A DNA stretch of 64,000 nt from CAWKPF01 sp963851415 (lineage in GTDB: Bacteria; Acidobacteriota; Thermoanaerobaculia; Multivoradales; Multivoraceae): NCBI GenBank assembly GCA_963851415.1, contig CAWKPF010000002.1, positions 3,658,001 to 3,722,000 of the forward strand, given 5' to 3'. The notes beneath the pieces were generated by a model. The model had not been told where the DNA came from. It did not search any database and was given only the letters and a program-made list of their open reading frames with translations. Of this stretch, positions 43,440-50,940 are shown piece after piece. Within the stretch, counting starts at the first letter, position 1. Each line of letters opens with the position of its first letter. The translations under genes were made by a program, and so were the position numbers.

Positions 43440-45374
43440 TCAGCGGGTCTGGGCCGACTTGAAGACCACGAACGTCATGTCGTCCGAGGGCGGTGCCCCG
43501 TCGTTCCAGTCCCGAGCGGTGTCTTCGAGCGCTTCGATGATCTCGTTCGGAGTGTTCTGGGCGACACTCTGGAAGGCCGAGGCGACACGGGGATAGCCCA
43601 GCGGCTGCGAGCCATGGTCGAGGAGCTCGGGCAGTCCGTCGCTCATCATGAGAAGGGTGTCACCCGGCGCGAACGCGGAACGCCACTGCTGGAACCGGTA
43701 GTTCGAGAATCCGCCGAGGGGAGTGCCTTCGAGCGCAATCTCTTCGACTTCGCCCGTGGCGGCCCGGTAGAGCAAAGCCGGGGGCATGCCCGCGGTGGCG
43801 AGGTCGATGGTCCCGTTCTCGATTCGGGCCAGCGCCAGGGACATGCTCATGCGGTCGAGCTTCATCCCGCAGATCGCGGTGTTGGCTTGCTGCAGGAATG
43901 CGGGCAGGTCTGCGCCGGCGCCCAGGGAGAGCATTCCCTTGATCACGGTGGCCATCGTGCCGGCGCGGCTGCCGTGGCCAGTGGCGTCACCCAGCGCGGC
44001 GACCAGTCCGCCGTTCGGTGACTGAAAGAAGTCGTAGTAGTCCCCGCCCACCTCGGTGGCCGTGGTCATGTGCACGCCGATCTCGAGCCCGGGAAGAGTA
44101 GGGAGGGTCTTGGGGAGGAGCGAGAGTTGAAAGCGGCGGGCTTCCTCGAGCTCGTGAGTCTTGCGATCGTTCTCGGCCTGGAGCATGCGCTGCTGGAACT
44201 CCTGCTCCTTGCGCAGGCGCTCCTCTTCGAGTATTCGCTCCTCTTTCTCGCTCAGCTCGAGGGCCATCCGGTTGAAGGTGCGGGCCAGCTGGCCGAGCTC
44301 GTCTTTGGATCCCTCGGGCACCCGCACCTGAAGATCGCCCCGGGCGAGGCGCTCGGCTCCCACCGTCAGAATCCCTACGTTGCGAGTGAGGCGGTTGGTG
44401 AGCAGCATGGCGGCGACGAGAGCCAGCGCCGCGATCGCCAAACCGACCACGAAGTTGCTCAGTGCGCTCTGACGGATGACCTGCAGCGAGGCGCCGATCG
44501 GCCGAGCGATGCCGTAGACCAGAGTCGCTTCACCGACGTGGCCCGTGCTGCGGTCCTCGATCACCATCCAGTCCTCGTTGTCACCCCCTGCGAGAGTCGG
44601 TCGAGTGCCGTCCTGGCCGGGCTGCCTCAGGGCATCGAGAGCTTCCTCGTCGTCCAGGTTGGCGACGTAGAGCTGGCCTGAGGGATCGAGAGCGTAGGGG
44701 ATTTCTTCGCCGCTCGATCGACTGCGGGCCAGCGCGCTGCGCAGCAGAGGCGTCGGCCTCACCTGGACACTCAGGGTTCCGACCTCTCGGTCGTCGACCT
44801 CGACGGGGCTGCGGAAATCGGTGCCGAGCAGGCGGCGCGATCTCTCGGCGCTGGCATCGAGGGTCTCGAGCTCCTCGGGTGGCATCTGGCTGCGGCGTGT
44901 GATCGCACCCTCGAGGATGGCTTCCATCGATCCGCGCAGTGCGGCAGAGGTTTCGGCGTCGAGCCCCTCGTAGCGCTCGAGTTTCTGCAGCGCGTTGGCG
45001 AGCGTCTCCGAGGGGAAGATGATCAGCCCTTCGCCGTCCTCAGGAGTGAACTCGAACCATTCGACGAACTGGGCTGCCTCTCCAATGCCCTCGATCAGCT
45101 GTGAGTAGACCTCCCGGAAGTCGGTGTCGTCGCCGAGCTGATCGGTGAGCAGCAGCGGCAGGGGGAGCTGTCCCAGCTCGGTCACGAGACGCTCCATGTC
45201 TGCGCTGATCGTGGCGATCCGGGCTCCGAGCTGCTCGGTCATTGCCTGGGTCTCGGCCTCGACAGCCTGGCGAAACGCGTGGCGCGACGTGCTGTAGGAG
45301 TACAGCACGATTCCGGCCAGCGGCACGGCCGACAACAGGAAGAAGGCGAGTCCGACTTTGGTACGAAGCTTCAT
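43440..45374 (-). CDS. HAMP-SpoIIE PP2C phosphatase, membrane sensor
   Basis: 644 aa. TM1 (VGLAFFLLSAVPLAGIVLYSY), a ~270-residue extracytoplasmic sensor, TM2 (VVGLAIAALALVAAMLL), then HAMP (TRNVGILTVGAERLARGDL...DELGQLARTFN). A coiled coil rich in Glu/Arg leads to a SpoIIE/PP2C domain: EVGGDYYDFF and LGDATGHGSRAG carry metal Asp residues, and PPSDDMTFVVFK ends it. RsbU-like proteins dephosphorylate anti-anti-sigma factors, linking a signal to sigma-factor release. Its minus-strand neighbours are a DUF4097 gene and an ECF sigma/anti-sigma pair. A functional link is plausible but not shown. Confidence 0.9.
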   Translation of the reverse strand: MKLRTKVGLAFFLLSAVPLAGIVLYSYSTSRHAFRQAVEAETQAMTEQLGARIATISADMERLVTELGQLPLPLLLTDQLGDDTDFREVYSQLIEGIGEAAQFVEWFEFTPEDGEGLIIFPSETLANALQKLERYEGLDAETSAALRGSMEAILEGAITRRSQMPPEELETLDASAERSRRLLGTDFRSPVEVDDREVGTLSVQVRPTPLLRSALARSRSSGEEIPYALDPSGQLYVANLDDEEALDALRQPGQDGTRPTLAGGDNEDWMVIEDRSTGHVGEATLVYGIARPIGASLQVIRQSALSNFVVGLAIAALALVAAMLLTNRLTRNVGILTVGAERLARGDLQVRVPEGSKDELGQLARTFNRMALELSEKEERILEEERLRKEQEFQQRMLQAENDRKTHELEEARRFQLSLLPKTLPTLPGLEIGVHMTTATEVGGDYYDFFQSPNGGLVAALGDATGHGSRAGTMATVIKGMLSLGAGADLPAFLQQANTAICGMKLDRMSMSLALARIENGTIDLATAGMPPALLYRAATGEVEEIALEGTPLGGFSNYRFQQWRSAFAPGDTLLMMSDGLPELLDHGSQPLGYPRVASAFQSVAQNTPNEIIEALEDTARDWNDGAPPSDDMTFVVFKSAQTR

Positions 45375-45483
45375 GCTCGGTCCCTATCTTCTACGAACAT
45401 GGCCCGTAGAAGGTGTCGGATCTGCACCGAATTCCCGGAGAGGCTCTTCTCGTCCCTTCCTCTCGAGGGGGCCTGGAAGGCAA

Positions 45484-46401
45484 TCAGGAGTTCAGCTTGA
45501 CGTTGCCGCTGAAGCTCTCCACTCGCACCCGGGCGTCGCCCGAGCCCAAAGTGACGCGCAGCTTGCGCCCCGGACCGTACTTGTCGACCCGGGTCACCTG
45601 GTCGTCGGTCAGGCCGTTCTCGATCTTGCCGCTCAAGGTCTCGATCTCGATGTCGGCAGACGTCGAAGCGGGCAGGGTCAGCTCGGTGTTGCCGCTGTAG
45701 CTCTCGATCGTGAGTCTGCCGTCTCGGGTCAGGCCACCGTTGAACTTGATCGAGCCGCTCACGGTCTCGAGCTCGACCCGCGAAAGATCACCGGCCGAGA
45801 TCTCGATCATGCCACTCACTGCGGAGGCGACGATGCTGTCCGTCACACCGTCGATGATCAGCGTTCCGCTCACGGTTTCAGCGTCGATTCGGCTGCTGCT
45901 GCCGGTGATGGTGGTCTTGCCACTGATGTTCTCGACGTCGACCTTGGGGAAGCTGCCATCGAGGTAGATGTCACCGCTCATCGACTCGATGTCGACATCG
46001 CCGTTCACGCCCGACACCCTGGTCATCACGCTGAGACCCTCGATCTCGATCGAGGAGTCGCTGGGCACCCGGATCTCCAGATCGGCTTTGATCTGCATGT
46101 CTCGGTTGTGCTTGCGCTCGGAGGGAGAGATTTCGATGTCGACGTCGTCGCCGCCGTCGATCTCGATCTCGGCATCGTCGCCGATCGTTCCGGAGATCTG
46201 GACCTCCTTGCGGTCCCAGCCCACGATCTCGAGGCTTCCGGCCAGGCACTCGATAGTCACCGTGCCGCCGCTGCTGGCGTCGACGGTGCGGTCGATGCGC
46301 TGCTCTGCCGCGAGGGAGCCTGCCCAGACGAAGCCGAGCAGCAGCAGGGCGGCTGGCAGCGGGGCGGTGAGCTCGAAGCGATGTGTGTGGTGCCTGTTCA
46401 T
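45484..46401 (-). CDS. Secreted DUF4097-type beta-helix/adhesin-like protein
   Basis: 305 aa. Signal peptide APLPAALLLLGFVWAGSLAA. The mature part is a run of short repeats with alternating hydrophobic and polar residues (VDVENISGKTTITG, AETVSGTLIIDG, ELETVSGSIKFNG, IESYSGNTELT), the pattern of DUF4097/DUF4098 'putative adhesin' proteins. An acidic stretch (IDGGDDVDIEI) lies near residue 80. Such genes often sit beside ECF sigma/anti-sigma pairs, as here. Probably a periplasmic or surface beta-solenoid; target unknown. Confidence 0.82.
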   Translation of the reverse strand: MNRHHTHRFELTAPLPAALLLLGFVWAGSLAAEQRIDRTVDASSGGTVTIECLAGSLEIVGWDRKEVQISGTIGDDAEIEIDGGDDVDIEISPSERKHNRDMQIKADLEIRVPSDSSIEIEGLSVMTRVSGVNGDVDIESMSGDIYLDGSFPKVDVENISGKTTITGSSSRIDAETVSGTLIIDGVTDSIVASAVSGMIEISAGDLSRVELETVSGSIKFNGGLTRDGRLTIESYSGNTELTLPASTSADIEIETLSGKIENGLTDDQVTRVDKYGPGRKLRVTLGSGDARVRVESFSGNVKLNS

Positions 46402-46513
46402 GGCTGAGGCCTTTCGTCTCGGATCCCTCGGCGGGACCCTGTGGTGGTACGGGCGATGGGTCTGTGGGTTTTCGTAGTCGAAGAAGGACGTCTTGTTACC
46501 GGGGAAGAGCGCA

Positions 46514-47194
46514 TCAGATGTGGCTCAGCCGCTTGAGCAGATCGGCCTCCTGCTGGAACTTGGCTGCGAGCAGCAGGGTCAGCCGAGGATTCTCGGGGCT
46601 CTTCCGCAGAGCGAGTCGGATCTCACCGATCGCCTGGTTGAGAGACTGGACGTCCGAGGCGACCTCGGCGGTCAGCGCGCCTCCGAGGCGAGCCTCCTGC
46701 TGCGCGACCGCCACGAGGAGGTCGCGCCGCGTCTCGAGAGTGCGGTCCTCGTAGCGCGCCAGATCAGCGGCGCTGCTGGCCGAGATCGCGGGGGCAGAGA
46801 TACCTGCGGTGTCGCCAGTGCCGCCCTCGCTCTGTGCCACGGTCGTGGGTCGTGGCGTTTCGCTGCTGCGGCCCCAAAGAACGAAGAGGCCTGTCACGGC
46901 GACCAGCGTCACGGCGGCTGCGGCCTGGAGCCAGCGAGCGCCGAGAAAGGTCTTCCCGCTGCGGGCGGGAGCGTGCTCCTCGATCCCCTGGGCAATCGCC
47001 GGCCACAGGTCACCGATCGGTGCAATGTCGACGGGGAGGGCGTCGATGCGCTCGCGCACGGCCTGCCACTCCTCAGCCGCCGCCCGGCATGTCGGGCACT
47101 CGGCCAGGTGTCGATCGATTTCGGCCCGATCGGCCGCCGAGAGTCCGGAGTCCGAGTCGTCGTGCAGCCGCGCAAGGACGTCGTCGCACCTCAT
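46514..47194 (-). CDS. Zinc-finger anti-sigma factor
   Basis: 226 aa from ATG 47194, overlapping the sigma-factor stop (ATGA); AGGAG precedes it by 8 nt. The N-terminal zf-HC2 motif HLAECPTC (His-x3-Cys-x2-Cys) binds Zn and the sigma factor. One TM (AAAAVTLVAVTGLFVLW, about 100-117) anchors it. The periplasmic tail is helical (DLARYEDRTLETRRDLL; LNQAIGEIRLALRK). It should hold the ECF sigma factor encoded just upstream inactive at the membrane until a signal frees it. Confidence 0.88.
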   Translation of the reverse strand: MRCDDVLARLHDDSDSGLSAADRAEIDRHLAECPTCRAAAEEWQAVRERIDALPVDIAPIGDLWPAIAQGIEEHAPARSGKTFLGARWLQAAAAVTLVAVTGLFVLWGRSSETPRPTTVAQSEGGTGDTAGISAPAISASSAADLARYEDRTLETRRDLLVAVAQQEARLGGALTAEVASDVQSLNQAIGEIRLALRKSPENPRLTLLLAAKFQQEADLLKRLSHI

Positions 47195-47763
47195 CGCTGG
47201 AGCTCCTCTCGAATCAATCCCCGGGCGCGGCTGAGCTGCGACTTGGACGTCCCCTCCGTGATTCCCAGAAACTCCGCGATCTCGTGGTGGCGGTAGCCGT
47301 GGATCTCGAACAGGACGAAGACCTGACGGGCGCGCAGGGGCAGACGGGCGATGGCGTGCTCGAGATCGATCTCTTCGGCCCTGCCGCTCGCACGGCCGAT
47401 CGCGGAGCCGCTCGCCGTCTCGGGATCGAGCTCGTCTTCCAGGTCCTCCTTGCGTGATCTCGAGCGCAGGTCGCTCAGCACCACGTTGACGGCGAGCCGA
47501 TGGAGCCAGGAGCCGAAGGCGCTTTCCCGGCGGAAGGTGCTCAGCTTCGACCAGGCACGGACGAAGGCCGACTGGGTCAGCTCCTCGGCCCGGTCTCGGT
47601 TCCCGACCATGCGCAGGCAAAGGCCGAAGACCGGGCCGACGTGATGGCGGTAGAGCTGCTCGAACGCGGCCACATCACCCTCGGAAGCTCGGCGCAGCAG
47701 CACGTCCTCTCCGAAGAGGGCCGTCTTCTCTGGGGAGGGCTGGCCTTCTGGATCGCTCTTCAT
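47191..47763 (-). CDS. ECF RNA polymerase sigma factor
   Basis: 190 aa from ATG 47763, with ACGAGG three nt upstream; the frame is open further but the extension is not family-like. Region 2: FEQLYRHHVGPVFGLCLRMV and DRAEELTQSAFVRAW. Region 4: ARLPLRARQVFVLFEIHGYRHHEIAEFLGITEGTSKSQL shows the helix-turn-helix (quoted in part). The two regions are joined by a charged linker. It probably directs transcription of its own operon (anti-sigma, DUF4097 and perhaps the SpoIIE phosphatase). No matching -35/-10 pair was identified. Confidence 0.9.
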   Translation of the reverse strand: MKSDPEGQPSPEKTALFGEDVLLRRASEGDVAAFEQLYRHHVGPVFGLCLRMVGNRDRAEELTQSAFVRAWSKLSTFRRESAFGSWLHRLAVNVVLSDLRSRSRKEDLEDELDPETASGSAIGRASGRAEEIDLEHAIARLPLRARQVFVLFEIHGYRHHEIAEFLGITEGTSKSQLSRARGLIREELQR

Positions 47764-47901
47764 ACGCCTCGTTTTCGCTTGCTCAGCGAGTCTGACGGAG
47801 AAGAGGGACCAGGGTCGGGGAAGGGCTCGTTCGAGCGTACATGTGCTCACATCCGGTTGGACGCCAGCGGGGGGCCGATGGTTGGAATCGGTCCGTTGGG
47901 C

Positions 47902-48300
47902 TCAGTTCTTGCGGACGCCTGACTGGGTAATGAGCAGAGCTGCGCCGGTCATGGCCACGCCTTTCAGGAAGAAGGACAGCTGAATGGCCCGCATCGTGGG
48001 GTCTTCCGCATGGATCATCTCGTAGCCGTGCACCGTCACAGTGACCGGAACGAGGAACAAGACCAGGAGCCAACCTCCCAGTCTCGGGAAGCGGTTGAAC
48101 AGGATCATGGCAGCGCCGAGCAGCTCGACCACTCCGGAGATCGCCACCCAGAAGGTGCGTCCGGGAATGGCCTCGTGCATCAGTGCCACGTACCCCTCGA
48201 TGTCGGTAAAGTGGGTGATTCCCGATAGAAAGAAGATCAAGGTGAACATGGCCCGACCCGTCAGGCCGACGAGGGGATGTTCGAGGGTCCAGTCCTTCAT
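47902..48300 (-). CDS. DoxX-family membrane protein
   Basis: 132 aa from ATG 48300 (GGAG nine nt upstream). Four hydrophobic segments: LTGRAMFTLIFFLSGI, VAISGVVELLGAAMILF, LLVLFLVPVTVTVH and LKGVAMTGAALLI. The RxxxGxxH-like start (SGITHF) and overall plan fit DoxX/YphA. Members are linked to respiratory quinone or thiol-redox functions. Divergent from the flavin monooxygenase gene. The 51-nt gap to the ECF gene holds nothing visible. Confidence 0.82.
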   Translation of the reverse strand: MKDWTLEHPLVGLTGRAMFTLIFFLSGITHFTDIEGYVALMHEAIPGRTFWVAISGVVELLGAAMILFNRFPRLGGWLLVLFLVPVTVTVHGYEMIHAEDPTMRAIQLSFFLKGVAMTGAALLITQSGVRKN

Positions 48301-48387
48301 CTCTGCGTTCTCCGTTGGAAAGCGGTTGCCGTGGGGTTCCAGGTGGACTCGTAGGCAATTTGGTGCAGGATATCCACAGGAGCCAAC

Positions 48388-49761
48388 ATGGAGGTAGCAC
48401 CGAAGCGAGTCTGTGTGGTCGGTGCCGGCCCGGCGGGGCTGGTGTCGACCAAGACGCTGGTCGAGGCCGGGCTCGAGGTCGACTGCTTCGAGATGTCGTC
48501 CGAGACCGGGGGTCATTGGGTGCTCGACAACCCCAACGGGCGCTCGGCCGCCTATCACTCGTTGCGCACCAACACCCCGAAGAGCCTCAGTCGCTTCAGC
48601 GATTTCGAGATGCCCGAGGAGTGGCCCGACTTCCCGAGCCACACCCAGGTGCGCCTGTGGTTCGAGTCCTACATCGACACCTTCGGTTTCCGCGAGCGGA
48701 TCCAGACGCGTCACGAGGTGGTGGCAGCCCGTCCGGTGGATCCCGAGGGTTGGGATGTCGAAGTGCGAGGAGAGTCGGGCCAGACTTCGACCGAACGCTA
48801 CGATGCGCTGCTCGCGACCTCGGGCAGCTACTGGCACCCGCGCCTCCCGGAGATCCCGGGCGAGCTCGGCGGGAAGCTGATGCATGCACGCCAGTACCGT
48901 GATCCGAAGCGGCCCTTCGACGTGCGAGGCAAGCGGGTCGTCGTAGTGGGAATCGGCAACACGGGCTGTGAGGTCGCCTGTGAGATTGCGCAATCGGGGG
49001 CGCGAGCCGTCCGTCTCTCGGCTCGCTCCGGTCGCTGGATCCTGCCCAGACTGGCCGACGGCCGTCCGGCGGTGGAAGCCGCGCCGATGACCCATCCGTG
49101 TGATCCGGTGCCTGCCCTGTTTCGCGCGTTGCCCGAGCCCTGGCGCCAACCGCTCTTCGTGCGGATGTCGGAGCAGATGCTGGCCCGGCGGCTCGGCGAC
49201 CTGCAGCGTCGCTATCAGGAGCTCGGGCTGCCGCCGGCGCCCGGCGGGGCTCTTTCGAAACGCCCTACCGTCTCGGAGGAGCTGCTGGGCTGCCTCGAAC
49301 GGGGAGAGATCGTGGCGAGGCCCGCGATCGAGCGCTTCGAAGGTCCCGAAGTGGTCTTCGTCGACGGCACCCGGGAACCGGCCGATCTGGTGCTGTGTGC
49401 CACCGGCTACCATCTCGATTACCCCTATCTCGATCGGGAGCTGATCGACACACGCGATGACGACCTCGAGCTCTTTCTCGGCACGCTGCATCCCCGACGT
49501 CACGACCTGTTCATCGTCGGTGTCAGTCGACCCGCCGGTGCCTTCTGGCCGATTGCCGAGGTCCATGCCCAGTTTGCCGCGGCCCTGATCGCCGGGCGCT
49601 ACGAGCCGCCGAAACAGTTCCTGATCGACCAGCGGGCTTCTCCCATCTTGAAGCGCAAGGCGCTCAATCCCGCTCTCTATGGCCTCGCCGTGCGGCAAGA
49701 GCTGCGCAAGGGGGGGCGTCGCGCCGTCCGGACGAGCCTTCGCACGAAGCGGTCTGCGTGA
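48388..49761 (+). CDS. Flavin-containing monooxygenase
   Basis: 457 aa. FAD site VVGAGPAGLVSTKTLVEAG (from residue 9) with acidic CFEMSSETGGHW. FMO fingerprint near GKLMHARQYRD (FxGxxxHxxxY-like; His and Tyr kept). NADPH site VVVVGIGNTGCEVACEIA. Later LVLCATGYHLDYPYL is the ATG motif of FMO/BVMO enzymes. It should oxygenate a soft nucleophile (N or S) or a ketone using NADPH and O2. Divergent from DoxX; 24 nt precede the 5' nuclease gene. Confidence 0.88.
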   Translation: MEVAPKRVCVVGAGPAGLVSTKTLVEAGLEVDCFEMSSETGGHWVLDNPNGRSAAYHSLRTNTPKSLSRFSDFEMPEEWPDFPSHTQVRLWFESYIDTFGFRERIQTRHEVVAARPVDPEGWDVEVRGESGQTSTERYDALLATSGSYWHPRLPEIPGELGGKLMHARQYRDPKRPFDVRGKRVVVVGIGNTGCEVACEIAQSGARAVRLSARSGRWILPRLADGRPAVEAAPMTHPCDPVPALFRALPEPWRQPLFVRMSEQMLARRLGDLQRRYQELGLPPAPGGALSKRPTVSEELLGCLERGEIVARPAIERFEGPEVVFVDGTREPADLVLCATGYHLDYPYLDRELIDTRDDDLELFLGTLHPRRHDLFIVGVSRPAGAFWPIAEVHAQFAAALIAGRYEPPKQFLIDQRASPILKRKALNPALYGLAVRQELRKGGRRAVRTSLRTKRSA

Positions 49762-49785
49762 CCTTCGATCCCTTGGAGATCTACC

Positions 49786-50661
49786 GTGAAAGTCCATCTC
49801 GTCGACGGCACCTACGAGCTCTTCCGGCACTACTTCGCCGTGCCCAGCCATCTCGACCCCTCCGGGAGGGAAGTGGGGGCCACCCGTGGAGTGATGGGCT
49901 CGATGCTGCAACTGCTGCGCGACGAGGCGACGCACCTGGCGGTGGCCACCGACCACGTGATCGAGTCGTTCCGCAACGAAATGTGGCCGGGGTACAAGTC
50001 GGGGGAGGGCATCGAGCCGGCGTTGCTGGCTCAGTTTCCGCTCCTCGAAGAAGCGCTCGAGGCGCTCGGCCTGGTGGTGTGGCCGATGGTCGAGCACGAG
50101 GCCGACGACGGGATGGCTGCCGGGGCGGCACTGGCGGAGCGCGACGAGCGGGTCACCGAGATTCTGCTGTGCACGCCCGACAAGGACCTGGCCCAGTGTG
50201 TGGTCGGTCAACGGGTCGTGCAGCTCGATCGGCGTCGCCAGCTGCGCATCGACGAGGCGGGCGTCTGGCAGAAGTTCGGCGTCGGGCCTGCTTCGATCCC
50301 GGATTACCTGGGTCTGGTCGGCGACAGCGCCGATGGCTTCCCTGGGCTCAAGGGCTGGGGAGCGAAGTCGGCCGCTGCGGTGCTCTCCCACTACACCCAC
50401 ATCGAGCAGATCCCCGACCGGGAGTCCGATTGGGAGGTCGAGGTCCGGGGCCGCAAGCGGCTCGCCGAGACCCTGGCCGAGGAGCGCGAGCTGGCGCTGC
50501 TGTTTCGTCGGATCGCCACCGTGGTGCGCGAAGCACCGGTGAGCCCGACCGTCGACGAGCTCGAGTGGCGAGGGCCCAGGCCCGAGCTCGCGGCGGTCTG
50601 TCAGCGTCTCGACGCGGATTATCTGGTGCGGCAGGCAGAGTCACTGGCGGCCGAGCGATGA
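49786..50661 (+). CDS. Stand-alone 5'-3' exonuclease (FEN-like)
   Basis: 291 aa from GTG 49786. It matches the 5'-nuclease domain of DNA polymerase I without the polymerase. Acidic metal ligands: VHLVDGTYELFRHYF (Asp7), FRNEMWPGYKSG, EHEADDGMAAG, CTPDKDLAQCV. The helix-hairpin-helix region reads YLGLVGDSADGFPGLKGWGAKSAAAVL. Some catalytic strings are looser than in PolA (DGT for DGS, PDKD for GDKD). A role in flap processing or RNA primer removal is expected. A small membrane protein gene overlaps its stop. Confidence 0.88.
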   Translation: MKVHLVDGTYELFRHYFAVPSHLDPSGREVGATRGVMGSMLQLLRDEATHLAVATDHVIESFRNEMWPGYKSGEGIEPALLAQFPLLEEALEALGLVVWPMVEHEADDGMAAGAALAERDERVTEILLCTPDKDLAQCVVGQRVVQLDRRRQLRIDEAGVWQKFGVGPASIPDYLGLVGDSADGFPGLKGWGAKSAAAVLSHYTHIEQIPDRESDWEVEVRGRKRLAETLAEERELALLFRRIATVVREAPVSPTVDELEWRGPRPELAAVCQRLDADYLVRQAESLAAER

Positions 50662-50852
50662 CCTTCTTCTTCGCCATGCTGTTCGGAGCAGTGGGGGTGG
50701 GCTACTTCATCTACGGCCGAAAGGAGCGTCGTGGCAGCATGCTGCTCTCGGGGATCGCCCTCTGCCTGTTTCCCTACTTCGTGTCGAACGTATGGCTGGT
50801 GCTGTTCGTGGGTGCCGGGCTCCTCGCGCTGCCGTTCCTCGTCGGTGATTGA
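50658..50852 (+). CDS. Small membrane protein, amino-acid-transport-like
   Basis: 64 aa; ATG 50658 overlaps the nuclease stop (ATGA). Three hydrophobic segments: MTFFFAMLFGAVGVGYFIYG, MLLSGIALCLFPYF and VWLVLFVGAGLLALPFLV. The 'GxGYFxYGKK' start (here GVGYFIYGRKERR) recurs in short proteins annotated as amino acid transport proteins in many proteobacteria. No direct function can be read from it. Confidence 0.7.
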   Translation: MTFFFAMLFGAVGVGYFIYGRKERRGSMLLSGIALCLFPYFVSNVWLVLFVGAGLLALPFLVGD

Positions 50853-50940
50853 TCTCGAGCTGGCCCCGGAGAAGCACGGACCCGATCCGTGAATCGGGTG
50901 CCTCAACCCCATCCTCTCTCTCCTCTTTTGGAACGTCGCG

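Noticed and set aside
48301..50400. Minus-strand extension of the DoxX gene
   Set aside because: It lies antisense to the monooxygenase and nuclease genes and carries no family motifs.
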